DNA from: Gaiellasilicea sp963784895
GTDB lineage: Bacteria > Actinomycetota > Thermoleophilia > Gaiellales > Gaiellaceae
Assembly: GCA_963784895.1 (NCBI GenBank)
Contig: CAWATM010000005.1
Span: 1 to 64,000 of the forward strand
Reading direction: 5' to 3'
Length of the DNA stretch: 64,000 nt
Shown: positions 7,399-15,762 of the stretch, one piece after another
Layout of the letters: each line of letters starts with the position of its first letter
Position numbering within the stretch: position 1 is the first letter of the stretch
Made by a program: the position numbers and the translations under genes
The notes under the pieces: generated by a model
Told to the model about the DNA's origin: nothing
What the model saw: the letters and a program-made list of their open reading frames with translations, nothing else
Databases searched by the model: none

Positions 7399-9251
7399 GC
7401 CGCCTCGTCCAGGCGCTCCGCCTCGGCCAGCTCGACGTAGAGGCGCGTCAGCTGCCCCGCCATCGCGTCGATCGAGAACCGGCTGCGCACGAGCGCGGAC
7501 GCAGTCGCCGCGCGCCCCTCGTCCTCGCGCAGGCCCGCCGCCTCGTTGAGGCCACGACGGAGGTCGTCGAGAGACGACGTGTCGACCAGCACGCCCGTCG
7601 TTCCGTCGTCGACGTACGTCGCCGGGCCGCCCAGCCTCGGCGCCACGACCGGAAGCCCGACCGCCAGCGCCTCCAGCAGCGCGAGCCCGAACTCCTCCTT
7701 GGCGCTCGCGCAGGCGTACACACCGTGCGGGGCGACCGCGCCGGACACGCCGGAGCGCGCTGCGTGCAGGAGCTCCGCCACTGCGTCGTGGGGCCGGTGC
7801 CCCAGCAGCAGCAGGCCGCTTCGCAGCCACGGGAGGCGCCGCTCGACGTCGCGCAGCGCGTCCAGCACGCCCCGCTCCTCTTCTGTCGGATGCTCGAGGT
7901 TGCCGCCGACGATGGCGAGGTTGAAGGCGGTGAAGAGCCCCTGGTCGCCCGCCCACGCCTCGACGAGCCGGGGGAAGCCCTTGACCCGGTGGAAGCGTCC
8001 GACCGAGATCACGAGCGGAAGGCCGGCCCGGTCGCGGGGCAGCTCTGAGACCGCTGCCCGGAGCTGCCGGCCTGCGCTCGGCTCGGCTCCCGCGGCGTGG
8101 GCCGCTCGGTCGAGCGTCCGCAGCGAGACGCCTTCCGAGACGGTGCGGATCCCGCGCGCGACGCGGTGGGTGCGGTCGAGGCCCAGCAGCTCTTGGAGGT
8201 CCGCCTCACCCTCCTGCCGGGGAAAGGCGACGAGACCCTCCGCCTGCTCGAGCATCGTCTCGACGAGGTGCGCCCGAAAGAGAAGGTGGTCGCGCCGATC
8301 CGCTTCGGCGAACGTCTCCCGGCTCAGCGCTCCCGAACCTTCGGCACCGCGGATGACGACGTGCGGATCCGCGGCGAGGGTGAAGCACACCGGCAGGCCG
8401 AGCCGTCTGCAGGCGCGCGCGGCGGCGAAGGTGCCGACGTCGGCGAAGCGAAGGTGCACGACGTCCAACGGCAGCAGCCGTCGCAGCGTGTCCTCGAGCG
8501 CACGCTCCGCTTCGCGTCGATACGGCCACATCTCGGCCGTGGCCAGGTACCGGTCGGGGCCGAACGCGACTCGGTGGATCGACGAGCGCTCGTCGATCGG
8601 CTCGTACGGGAGCTCGTGAGACGCCGCGGCGTGCTCATCGGCGAACGCGCGCGTCACCGTCACGACGTGGTCGACCTCGGGACGACGGCCGAGCGCCCGC
8701 GAGAGGTGGACGACGAGCGTGGTGAGACCGCCTCCGTCCCCGGCCCCCGGATCGCGTAGCCCCGCGTCGAGCCGCCCCTGCAGGACGACCTGCGCCACCC
8801 GCAGGCCCGACCCGAAGCGGGGGCCTTCGTGCAGCCCGCGGGCGGGCGCCTCGCGGGAGGTGCCGCGCGACCACTCCTCGACCGCGAGCTCCGCGAGCAT
8901 GCCGCCGAAGCCGCCCCCCGCGGCCTCTCGACGGAGAGCCGGCAGCGCGGGCCACCACGGCCGCCGGTCGGCGAGCGTGAGCGCCGCGACCTCGCGCAGT
9001 GTGGGCTCGTCGTCCTGCAGCAGCGCGAGCAGCGCCCGGTCGACTGCAGCCTCCGGTCGACGTCCCAGCGCGTAGCCCGATGCCGCACGAGCGAGCACGT
9101 CACCGCTTCCGATGGCGGTACGCAGGAGCGGCCGAGGGTCGACCCGCGCTGCGGGCAGGCGGCGGAGCTCGGCGGCCGCCCGCAAGGCGTCCAGAACGCC
9201 TCCGGAGCGGATCGCTCCTGCCAGCTCCCGGCTGCTGCGACTGTGCGACAC
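7395..9251 (-). CDS. GT4-type glycosyltransferase with N-terminal HEAT-like region
   Basis: A 618-residue protein. Residues 1 to about 130 are short alpha-helical repeats rich in Leu/Ala/Arg (LLRTAIGSGDVLARAASGYALG, LREVAALTLADRRPWW), resembling HEAT or PBS-lyase repeats. Residues from about 150 form a GT-B enzyme: GGGLTTLVVHLSRALG, a long Rossmann region, VISVGRFHRVKGFPRLVEAW, then EEFGLALLEALAVGLPVVA, the E-x7-E donor-site motif of family GT4, and GLPVVAPRLGG. The start is GTG at 9251. It lies 6 bases after the small membrane protein gene and overlaps the next glycosyltransferase. The HEAT-like extension is unusual for GT4 enzymes and may bind a protein partner. Confidence 0.82.
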   Translation of the reverse strand: MSHSRSSRELAGAIRSGGVLDALRAAAELRRLPAARVDPRPLLRTAIGSGDVLARAASGYALGRRPEAAVDRALLALLQDDEPTLREVAALTLADRRPWWPALPALRREAAGGGFGGMLAELAVEEWSRGTSREAPARGLHEGPRFGSGLRVAQVVLQGRLDAGLRDPGAGDGGGLTTLVVHLSRALGRRPEVDHVVTVTRAFADEHAAASHELPYEPIDERSSIHRVAFGPDRYLATAEMWPYRREAERALEDTLRRLLPLDVVHLRFADVGTFAAARACRRLGLPVCFTLAADPHVVIRGAEGSGALSRETFAEADRRDHLLFRAHLVETMLEQAEGLVAFPRQEGEADLQELLGLDRTHRVARGIRTVSEGVSLRTLDRAAHAAGAEPSAGRQLRAAVSELPRDRAGLPLVISVGRFHRVKGFPRLVEAWAGDQGLFTAFNLAIVGGNLEHPTEEERGVLDALRDVERRLPWLRSGLLLLGHRPHDAVAELLHAARSGVSGAVAPHGVYACASAKEEFGLALLEALAVGLPVVAPRLGGPATYVDDGTTGVLVDTSSLDDLRRGLNEAAGLREDEGRAATASALVRSRFSIDAMAGQLTRLYVELAEAERLDEAA

Positions 9252-9257
9252 GGCGTC

Positions 9258-9431
9258 CTATGCCGCCGGTTCGATCGCCCGCACGGCCTCCGCCTCGCCT
9301 GGGCGGCGCGCCTCGCGCTGCTCCTCGTTGTAGCGGCCGTCCAGGATCGCTCCCCAGACGAGCAGGGCGAGTGCGCCACCCACGAGGAGCGTGACCACCC
9401 CGCCGAGCGCGAAGAGCGCGACGTTGCTCAT
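9258..9431 (-). CDS. Small single-pass membrane protein
   Basis: A 57-residue protein with one strong TM helix (VALFALGGVVTLLVGGALALLVWGAIL, residues 4-30) and a charged Glu/Arg-rich cytoplasmic tail. I do not recognise a family. The ATG at 9431 overlaps the stop of the upstream small gene (ATGA), and the gene lies just upstream of the HEAT-GT4 glycosyltransferase. It probably belongs to that operon as a membrane partner. Confidence 0.65.
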   Translation of the reverse strand: MSNVALFALGGVVTLLVGGALALLVWGAILDGRYNEEQREARRPGEAEAVRAIEPAA

Positions 9432-9649
9432 GACCGCGCCCTTTGCGGCAGCACGATCGACCCGAGCGAGAGGATCGACGGAACCCAGAGGCCGACGTAG
9501 ATGCCCTGGAGCTCGTTGCCAGAGAACCACAGCGAAACAGACGCGACGAACGAGATCGCCGCGCCCAGGAAGAGGAGTGCTTTCGCCCGTGCTTCGCGCG
9601 ACCGCAGCACGAGGCTCAGGTCGGCCGTGCCGTCACCTGCCGTCTCCAT
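9428..9649 (-). CDS. Small two-TM membrane protein
   Basis: A 73-residue protein with two hydrophobic segments (ALLFLGAAISFVASVSLWF and GIYVGLWVPSILSLGSIVL) and a basic tail. The family is not recognised. It is the first gene of the apparent minus-strand operon leading to the two glycosyltransferases, and it is divergent from the DUF4397 gene across a 131-base intergenic region. Confidence 0.62.
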   Translation of the reverse strand: METAGDGTADLSLVLRSREARAKALLFLGAAISFVASVSLWFSGNELQGIYVGLWVPSILSLGSIVLPQRARS

Positions 9650-9713
9650 GTGCCCTCACCATCCCTTCGTAGTTGTCCAATGTCTGTACAAAGTGTAAAG
9701 GTTAGTCTTCGTG

Positions 9714-9770
9714 CTTGTCAAGGTTTTGTCTAGATGCTACGGTGGCGTTTCTATACAAACCTTTGACAAG
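9714..9770 (+). promoter_or_regulatory. Long imperfect inverted repeat in the DUF4397 gene leader
   Basis: The arms CTTGTCAAGGTTTTGTCTAG (9714-9733) and CTATACAAACCTTTGACAAG (9751-9770) are complementary at 17 of 20 positions. The right arm runs into the Shine-Dalgarno AGGAGG (9769-9774) of the gene starting at 9781. It could act as a dyad operator at a promoter (TTGTCA...TAGATG-like elements are present) or as an RNA hairpin masking the ribosome site. Related TGTACA/TGTATA words occur at about 9686 and 11240. Confidence 0.45.
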
Positions 9771-9780
9771 GAGGCATCAC

Positions 9781-11070
9781 ATGCGAGTCCGCAGCAAGTT
9801 GCTCTTGACGGCGCTGGTAGCGCTCGTCGCCGCGAGCTTCGCCCCCGGCGCGTTCGCGGCGGTCCAGTTCCGCGCCCTGCACGCGATCCCCGACGTCGGC
9901 CCCGTCACCGTGTACGTGAACGGGCAGCAGGCGGTTCCGTCCCTCGGCACGTTGCAGGAGACCCCGTATCTCGAGGTTCCGGCCGGGAACTACAAGGTTC
10001 AGGTCGCGCCGCAGGGCCAGCCCGCGTCGGCTGCCGTGCTCAGCGCCGACGTCACGCTCCGCGACGGGAAGCGCTACACCGCCTTCGCAAGCGGCCAGCT
10101 CGCCAAGGGCACGGCGGGGCTCGGGCTCCGGGAGGACCGGGTGCGCGCGGAGTTCGGCTCGTCCCAGATCCGTGTCTGGCACCTCTCCCCCGACGCTCCG
10201 GCCGTCGACGTCTACGTCAACGGCAGCAAGGCGGTCTCGAACCTCGCCTTCCGCTCGGCCACCGGGTACCTGACGCTTCCCGCCGGCAAGTACGACGTGC
10301 GGATCAACGTCGCCAACTCGAACACCGTCGTGCTCTCCCAGGAGATCACGCTCGCCCGCGGCGAGGCCTACACCGCGGTCGCGCTCGGCTCGGCCGCCCA
10401 GCCCGCGGCCGGGGCCCGCTTCACCGTGGACGCACTCCGCGACGCGACGTCGGGTGCGCTCGTCCGCGCGATGCACGCGATCCCGAACGCCCCGGCAGTC
10501 ACGGTGTACGTCAACGGGCAGGCCGTGGCGCCGTCGCTCGGGACGCTGGCCGCGACGCCCTATCTCACGCTCGACCCAGGCCGCTACACGGTCGCGGTCT
10601 CGCTGAAAGGCCGGCCCGCTTCGGCAGCCGTCCTCCGCGGCGTCTTCAACGTCGCCGACAAGACCCGGACGACGATCGTCGCCCGCGGGCTCGTCGGCAC
10701 GAAGTCGGCCGCACTCGCCGCGCAGAAGGACATCGAGATCGCAGCGGCGGGCAAGAGCGCGCTGCGCATCTGGCACCTCTCGCCGAACGCGCCGCGCGTG
10801 GACGGCTACGTCGACAACAAGAAGGTGCTCAGCAAGGTGCCGTTCAAGACGGCCTCGCAGTACTTCACGCTGAGCCCCGGCAAGCACACGGTCAAGCTGA
10901 CCGTGGCCGGGAAGCCGAAGGCGGTCGTCTTCAACTCGACCCTCACGTTCGCGAAGGACACGGCGGTCACGGCCGCCGCGATGGGCGTGATCAAGGCCGA
11001 GGGAAGGCCCCTCGGCGCAGCGTTCCGCGTCAAGGCATTCGGCGACTACGCGCCGCTGAAGCTCAACTGA
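9781..11070 (+). CDS. Secreted DUF4397 domain protein (four repeats)
   Basis: A 429-residue exported protein. The ATG at 9781 is preceded by AGGAGG at a 6-base spacing, and the signal peptide MRVRSKLLLTALVALVAASF ends near AFA-A (about residue 26). Four DUF4397-like modules follow, alternating the forms VRALHAIPDVGPVTVYVNGQ and IRVWHLSPDAPAVDVYVNGS, each about 100 residues and beta-rich. DUF4397 proteins are extracytoplasmic with unknown function. Modules 1/3 and 2/4 are most alike, suggesting duplication of a two-module unit. A hairpin terminator follows at 11092-11118. Confidence 0.88.
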   Translation: MRVRSKLLLTALVALVAASFAPGAFAAVQFRALHAIPDVGPVTVYVNGQQAVPSLGTLQETPYLEVPAGNYKVQVAPQGQPASAAVLSADVTLRDGKRYTAFASGQLAKGTAGLGLREDRVRAEFGSSQIRVWHLSPDAPAVDVYVNGSKAVSNLAFRSATGYLTLPAGKYDVRINVANSNTVVLSQEITLARGEAYTAVALGSAAQPAAGARFTVDALRDATSGALVRAMHAIPNAPAVTVYVNGQAVAPSLGTLAATPYLTLDPGRYTVAVSLKGRPASAAVLRGVFNVADKTRTTIVARGLVGTKSAALAAQKDIEIAAAGKSALRIWHLSPNAPRVDGYVDNKKVLSKVPFKTASQYFTLSPGKHTVKLTVAGKPKAVVFNSTLTFAKDTAVTAAAMGVIKAEGRPLGAAFRVKAFGDYAPLKLN

Positions 11071-11091
11071 GCCTCAGGTTCGGCCGGTACG

Positions 11092-11118
11092 ACGGGAGGC
11101 GCCACGGCGCCCTCCCGT
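11092..11118 (+). terminator. Hairpin terminator after the DUF4397 gene
   Basis: ACGGGAGGCGCC (11092-11103) pairs with GGCGCCCTCCCGT (11106-11118) with one bulged base, 22 bases after the stop codon. The downstream T content is modest (TCGTTCC). Confidence 0.55.
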
Positions 11119-11256
11119 TCGTTCCGGGGTTCGCCGCTACGCCTCAGCTCCGCGCGCGAGGCTACGAGCCAGGACACTCATCGTGCTCGTCATGATCAGG
11201 CCGCAGCGTTCTGGGTGCTGTCGCGTTTTCGTCTCAAGTCTGTATAAGAGTCTCCG

Positions 11257-13389
11257 GTGACCAGATTCGCCCGCCTCGTATCTGGCCACCGCTCGAAGTT
11301 CGTCGTGCTGGCCGCCTGGCTCGTTGCGCTCGCCGCGCTCGGACCGCTGATCGGCTCGTTCGAGTCGAAGCAGCAAAACGAGCCTTCGAGCTTCCTCCCT
11401 GGCGATGCCGAGTCGGTGCGCGCTCTCGCCCTTTCCGACCAGTTCCCCTCGGCGGAGGGAGTTGCAGGCATCGTCGTCTTCTCGCGCGAGGGCGGACTCA
11501 CTCCCGCGGACCGCGAGCAGATCGCGAACATCCAGGCGGAGCTCGACGCGAATCCCCCAGACGGCGTTGTCTCAGTGAGTCCGCCTCGGCCGTCGGAGGA
11601 CGGCGAAGCCGCACTCCTCGTCGTTCAGATCGTCACCGGAGGCGACGAAGAGATCCTGATCGAGGCGGTCGACTCGGTACGCGAGACGGTTTCCGAAGGC
11701 CTGCCGACGGGCCTCGAGGCGAAAGTCACGGGGCCGGCCGGGTACTCGGCCGATGCGAGCGCGGCATTCGAAGGGATCAACTCGACCCTGCTCCTTGCCA
11801 CGTCGCTGCTCGTCTTTGTCCTACTCGTCCTGATCTATCGCAGCCCGATCTTCTGGATCCTCCCGCTACTCTCTGTCTTCTTCGCCGAGGCGATGGTACG
11901 CGGGATCGGCTCGCTGCTCGTCGATGCAGGCGTCGTCGTGAACGGCCAGACGGGCGGCATTCTCCTCGTCCTCGTCTTCGGAGCCGGAACGGACTATGCG
12001 CTCCTGCTTACCGCGCGCTACCGCGAGGAGCTCCACCGGCACGAGGACAAGCACGAGGCGATGCGGATCGCGGTGCGGCAGGCGGGCCCTGGGATCCTCG
12101 CCTCGGCGGGCACCGTCGTCGCGGCGCTTCTCTGTCTCTCTCTCGCGTCGGTCAACTCGACCGCGGGGCTCGGCCCGGTCGGCGCCATGGGTGTGGCCGT
12201 TGCCGCGGCGGCGATGCTCACGGTGCTTCCGGCCCTCCTCCTGATCGGAGGCCGCCGCGCCTTCTGGCCAATCGTGCCCCAGTTCGACCGGCCGGGTAAG
12301 CCAAAGAACGGGACTTCCTGGCGGCGCGGGTTCTGGGGACGGCTCGGCCCATGGATCGAACGCCGTCACCGCCCGGTCTGGATCGTGACCACCCTCGCGC
12401 TGCTCGCGGTCGCACTCGGGACTCTCACACTGGACTCGAACCTCACGACCGGCAACGCCTTCCGCGGCGAGATCGAGTCGGTCGAAGGGCAGGAGCTACT
12501 CGAGCGCTCGTTCCCCGCGGGTGCGAGCGCACCGACGACGCTCATCGTGACCGACCCGGAGCAGCTCGACGCCTTGATCGCGGCAACCGAGAAGTCTCCC
12601 GCCGTGGCCGAGGTCGGCCCCGTGCAAGAAGCTGCGCCGGGTGCGCTGTTCACCGTGACGCTCACGGAGGACCCGTTCAGCCAGGAGGGCTTCGCGTTGA
12701 TCGAGCCACTGCGCGACGAGCTGCGTGCACTGGGCGGCGACGCCGTGCTCGTCGGCGGAGCGACAGCGGAGGAACACGACCTGCGCGAGGCCGTCCGAAG
12801 CGACACGCTGTTCCTCGTCCCGCTCGTGCTCCTCGTCGTCTTCGCCATCCTCGCTGTGCTGCTCCGCGCGCTGCTCGGTCCGCTCGTGCTGATGGCCACC
12901 GTCGTGCTCTCGTTCTTCGCCGCGCTCGGCCTTGCGCTCCTCGTCTTCGAGCTCTTCGCCGACTTCCCGGGCGAGGATCCGAGCTACCCGCTCTTCGCCT
13001 TCATCTTCCTCGTGGCACTGGGTATCGACTACAACATCTTCCTCATGGCACGCGTGCGCGAGGAGGCGCATGCGATGCCGACGAAGGAGGCGATGCTGAA
13101 GGGGCTTGCGGTCACCGGTGGCGTCATCACCTCGGCCGGGGTCGTCCTTGCCGGCACGTTCTCCGTCCTCGCCGTCCTGCCGCTCGTTGCGCTGACGCAG
13201 ATCGGGATCACCGTCGCGCTCGGCGTCCTCCTCGACACCTTCGTCGTCCGCTCGATCCTCGTCCCCGCGCTCACGTTCTCGATCGGGGAGAAGACGTGGT
13301 GGCCGTCCGCGCTGGGGCGACGAGATCGGATCGGCGAGAAGGCTCCGGCTCCCAAAGAGCAAGTCGCCGCGCGGCGGGGTGTCCAGTGA
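11257..13389 (+). CDS. MMPL-family RND-type transporter
   Basis: A 710-residue membrane protein of the MMPL/SSD-like RND superfamily, which exports lipids or hydrophobic compounds in actinobacteria. The layout is duplicated: TM1 (FVVLAAWLVALAALGPLIG), an exoplasmic loop (residues about 40-180), a five-TM block with the conserved GAGTDYALLLTARYREEL (about 245-262), TM7 after WIERRHRPVWIVTTLALLAV, a second loop, and a second TM block with LGIDYNIFLMARVREE (about 585-600). The Asp residues of the two (G)xDY motifs are the proton-relay residues in this family. It has a GTG start and is monocistronic after the DUF4397 gene. A TCTGTATAAGAG word just upstream may be a promoter or operator element. 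Confidence 0.88.
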   Translation: MTRFARLVSGHRSKFVVLAAWLVALAALGPLIGSFESKQQNEPSSFLPGDAESVRALALSDQFPSAEGVAGIVVFSREGGLTPADREQIANIQAELDANPPDGVVSVSPPRPSEDGEAALLVVQIVTGGDEEILIEAVDSVRETVSEGLPTGLEAKVTGPAGYSADASAAFEGINSTLLLATSLLVFVLLVLIYRSPIFWILPLLSVFFAEAMVRGIGSLLVDAGVVVNGQTGGILLVLVFGAGTDYALLLTARYREELHRHEDKHEAMRIAVRQAGPGILASAGTVVAALLCLSLASVNSTAGLGPVGAMGVAVAAAAMLTVLPALLLIGGRRAFWPIVPQFDRPGKPKNGTSWRRGFWGRLGPWIERRHRPVWIVTTLALLAVALGTLTLDSNLTTGNAFRGEIESVEGQELLERSFPAGASAPTTLIVTDPEQLDALIAATEKSPAVAEVGPVQEAAPGALFTVTLTEDPFSQEGFALIEPLRDELRALGGDAVLVGGATAEEHDLREAVRSDTLFLVPLVLLVVFAILAVLLRALLGPLVLMATVVLSFFAALGLALLVFELFADFPGEDPSYPLFAFIFLVALGIDYNIFLMARVREEAHAMPTKEAMLKGLAVTGGVITSAGVVLAGTFSVLAVLPLVALTQIGITVALGVLLDTFVVRSILVPALTFSIGEKTWWPSALGRRDRIGEKAPAPKEQVAARRGVQ

Positions 13390-13408
13390 CCGTGCTGCGA
13401 GCTACGCG

Positions 13409-13571
13409 ATGAGACCGGACGTGGGAGCACTTCGGATCGGCGAGTTCGCCCGCCGCGTGGGATGTCAGCCCGGAGCTGCTGCGGGCCTGGGAACGCCGCT
13501 TGAGCGACCTGGAGCGCGCGATGGAGGCACTCGCGCGCTCACGGCGGGAAGGCGAACAGCCGGCCGACTGA
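13409..13571 (+). pseudogene. Broken MerR-type HTH regulator remnant
   Basis: From the ATG at 13409 the frame gives LRIGEFARRVG, the first helices of a MerR HTH. A one-base frame change then gives VSPELLRAWERRL, the recognition helix and the start of the wing, which joins at once to a short Glu/Arg-rich coiled tail (SDLERAMEALARSRREGEQ) and a stop at 13571. The wing and the rest of the DNA-binding domain are missing. The length (163 bases) is not a multiple of three. It lies 20 bases after the MMPL gene, as if it had been its regulator. Confidence 0.6.
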
Positions 13572-13619
13572 AAGTGTTTCAATCGACCGGCTCTAGGAAC
13601 CGCTTGGTTGAGCCAATCA

Positions 13620-13983
13620 TGGAGGCGGCGGGAATCGAACCCGCGTCCGCGGACGCACCGGACAGAGCATCTACAAGCGTAGTCCCGGATTCAGATTCGC
13701 CCGCCGGTCGGTTCCGAGACGACACACCCGACGGGCTAGCCATCCTAGAGTGTCGCGCCGCGGGCGATTGGCTCTCCCTTGGCGCCGAGCCCGACGTTGG
13801 CGCCGCATTCCCGGCCTCGGGCCGAGCCGGGTGCGACGTCGCCAGTCCTAAGGGTTACTTAGGCAGCGATTGCGAGTTCGTTCTTCGCATTTGTTCGTTT
13901 CCCGGTGGTTTTACGAGGCCGACCGGGGACCTCGGCTTGCAGCTCTACCGGAGAACCGACCACGTCGAAACCAGGTCGCCCCC
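13620..13983 (-). ncRNA. ssrA: tmRNA (ssrA)
   Basis: The minus strand starts GGGGGCGACCTGGTTTCGACG, the typical tmRNA 5' end, and finishes with GGTTCGATTCCCGCCGCCTCCA. The ends pair as a 7-bp acceptor stem (GGGGGCG with CGCCTCC, one G-U). The T-arm is canonical and CCA is not encoded. The tag reading frame ends at a TAA at 13859-13861, and the peptide end is NAKNELAIAA. A resume codon giving GKRTNAKNELAIAA (13859-13903) is my best guess. tmRNA with SmpB rescues ribosomes stalled on broken mRNAs; smpB lies about 4.7 kb away at 18648-19112. Confidence 0.95.
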
Positions 13984-14012
13984 GTATGTGTTGTTCGACG
14001 TAGTGTAGCCGG

Positions 14013-14933
14013 GTGGCGAAGATCCGCGAGATCGGCGAGGCCGAGCTCGAAGCGTTCCTCGGCGTGCTGCAGGTGGCGATGCCACGCGAGGAGACCGGCG
14101 GTGTGGCGGGTCTCCTCGACTGGCGGCGGCAGGCGCAGGACATGATCTGGCTGCTCGCGGAGGAGGACGGGGAAGTCGTCGGCGCCGCCTACGGCGTCGC
14201 CGGCTGGCACACCCCACCCCACCGCGGAATCGGCGCCGCGCTCGTCCTCCCGGAGCGCCGAGGTCACGGTACGGGCGACGAGCTCCGCGCCGTGATCGAG
14301 CGCTGGTCGGCCGAGCGGGGGATCACCGAGCTCGATGCGCCGGTGGCGGAAGGGGACGACGGCAGTCTCGCCTGGGCGGCCGCGCGCGGCTACGAGGAGG
14401 CCGGACGCAACTCGCGGATGGTGCTCGACCTGACGGCGATCGAGGCGCCCGATGTCGAGCCGCCGCCGGGCATCGAGATCGTCACGTGGGCCGAGCGCCC
14501 CGAGCTCGCCGAGGGCCTCTGGGAGGTCGCGCGTGAGGCGTCCCGCGACATCCCCGGCGAGGAGGAGACCGACGTCGGCTCGCTCGAGGAATGGCTCGAC
14601 CGCGACATGCGCGGCGGCGGTGACCGGCCGGAGGCCGTCTTCGTCGCGGTCGAGGACGGCAAGGTGCTCGGCTACGCGAAGCTCGCCTTCTCCGAGGAGA
14701 CGTCCGAGCGCGCGTTCCACGACCTCACCGGCGTCAAGCGGGCGCACCGCGGCCGGGGGATCGCCGCCGTGCTGAAAGCGAAACAGATCGCCTGGGCGAA
14801 GGAGAACGGCTATTCGGCGCTCCAGACCTCGAACGAGGTGCGAAACGCGCCGATCCGCCACCTGAATGCGAAACACGGCTACGTGCTCGAGCCGGGAGTC
14901 GTGATCCTGCGCGGCAGCCTCACGGCTACCTGA
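14013..14933 (+). CDS. Double-domain GNAT N-acetyltransferase
   Basis: A 306-residue protein with two GNAT folds. The first (about 1-150) has PPHRGIGAALVLPERRGHGTGDELRAVIERW. The second (about 155-306) has a clear acetyl-CoA motif A, GVKRAHRGRGIAAVLKAKQI (Q/RxxGxG/A type), followed by NEVRNAPIRHLNAKHGY. The substrate is unknown. It has a GTG start and stands divergent from tmRNA. Its 3' end overlaps the 3' end of the convergent coxM-like gene by 8 bases. Confidence 0.8.
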   Translation: MAKIREIGEAELEAFLGVLQVAMPREETGGVAGLLDWRRQAQDMIWLLAEEDGEVVGAAYGVAGWHTPPHRGIGAALVLPERRGHGTGDELRAVIERWSAERGITELDAPVAEGDDGSLAWAAARGYEEAGRNSRMVLDLTAIEAPDVEPPPGIEIVTWAERPELAEGLWEVAREASRDIPGEEETDVGSLEEWLDRDMRGGGDRPEAVFVAVEDGKVLGYAKLAFSEETSERAFHDLTGVKRAHRGRGIAAVLKAKQIAWAKENGYSALQTSNEVRNAPIRHLNAKHGYVLEPGVVILRGSLTAT

Positions 14934-15762
14934 GCATCGCCTCCTCGAGCGCCCGCCGGCCGACGACGCGGGCAAGGTGCGCACGGAACTCGGCGCTGGC
15001 GCCGGTGTCGGTCGGCGGGTCGGTTCCCTCCGCCATCTGCGCACCCGGATCCTCGTCCCCCGAACGAAGCGCCTCCTCCGCCGCGATCGCTCGCAGCGGT
15101 GTTGGGCCCATGTTCGTCAGCGTGATCCTGGCATCTTCGACATCGCCGTTGTCACGACGCACGAGTGCCGCGACGCCGACGGTCGCCCAATCCTGCGCGC
15201 GTCGGTTGAACTTGAGGTACGACCAGCCCGTCCACGCGCCGAGCTTCGGCACGCGGATCTCGATCAGCATCTCCCCCGGCCCCACGGCCGAGTCGAAGAC
15301 GCCCTGGAAGAACTCCGCGGCCGGAACAGTTCGCTCGCCGTCCGCTCCCACGACCGTGAGCTCGGCGCCGAGGGCGAGAATCACGGCCGGGAAGTCGGAC
15401 GCGGGATCGCAGTGGGCGAGCGAGCCGCCGATCGTCCCGCGGTGGCGGACCTGGGGGTCGCCGACCAAGCCGGCGGTGTGCGACACGATCGGGCAGTGCT
15501 CCTGGATCAGCGGGTCGTCCTGCAGCGCCTTGTACCGCGTGAGCGCTCCGATCGCGAGCCACTCGCCGGTGTCGCGCACATACGAGAGCTCGGGAATCCG
15601 GCCGATGTCGACGAGCATGGACGGCCGGGCGAAGCGGAGCCGCAGCAGTGGGATCAGCGAATGTCCGCCGGCGAGCAGCTTTGCGTCCTCACGCGAGCCG
15701 AGGAGCGAGACCGCATGCTCGGCCGACTCGGCGACCTCATAGTCGAACGACGAGGGAATCAT
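14926..15762 (-). CDS. Xanthine/CO dehydrogenase-family FAD-binding subunit (CoxM-like)
   Basis: A 278-residue flavoprotein subunit of the molybdenum hydroxylase family, passing electrons from the 2Fe-2S subunit to FAD. It has the two FAD motifs of CoxM-type proteins, AGGHSLIPLLRLR (about 32-44) and RHRGTIGGSLAHCDPASD (about 105-122, GTIGG), then the C-terminal CO_deh_flav_C-like domain (GWSYLKFNRRAQDWATVGVA). The ATG at 15762 overlaps the stop of the large subunit (ATGA). It is the last gene of an S-L-M operon. Confidence 0.88.
   Translation of the reverse strand: MIPSSFDYEVAESAEHAVSLLGSREDAKLLAGGHSLIPLLRLRFARPSMLVDIGRIPELSYVRDTGEWLAIGALTRYKALQDDPLIQEHCPIVSHTAGLVGDPQVRHRGTIGGSLAHCDPASDFPAVILALGAELTVVGADGERTVPAAEFFQGVFDSAVGPGEMLIEIRVPKLGAWTGWSYLKFNRRAQDWATVGVAALVRRDNGDVEDARITLTNMGPTPLRAIAAEEALRSGDEDPGAQMAEGTDPPTDTGASAEFRAHLARVVGRRALEEAMLR

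Noticed and set aside
6124..7440. Long plus-strand open frame opposite the UGT-type glycosyltransferase
   Set aside because: Arg/Glu/Gly-rich translation with no motif; the minus strand holds a complete glycosyltransferase. High-GC shadow frame.
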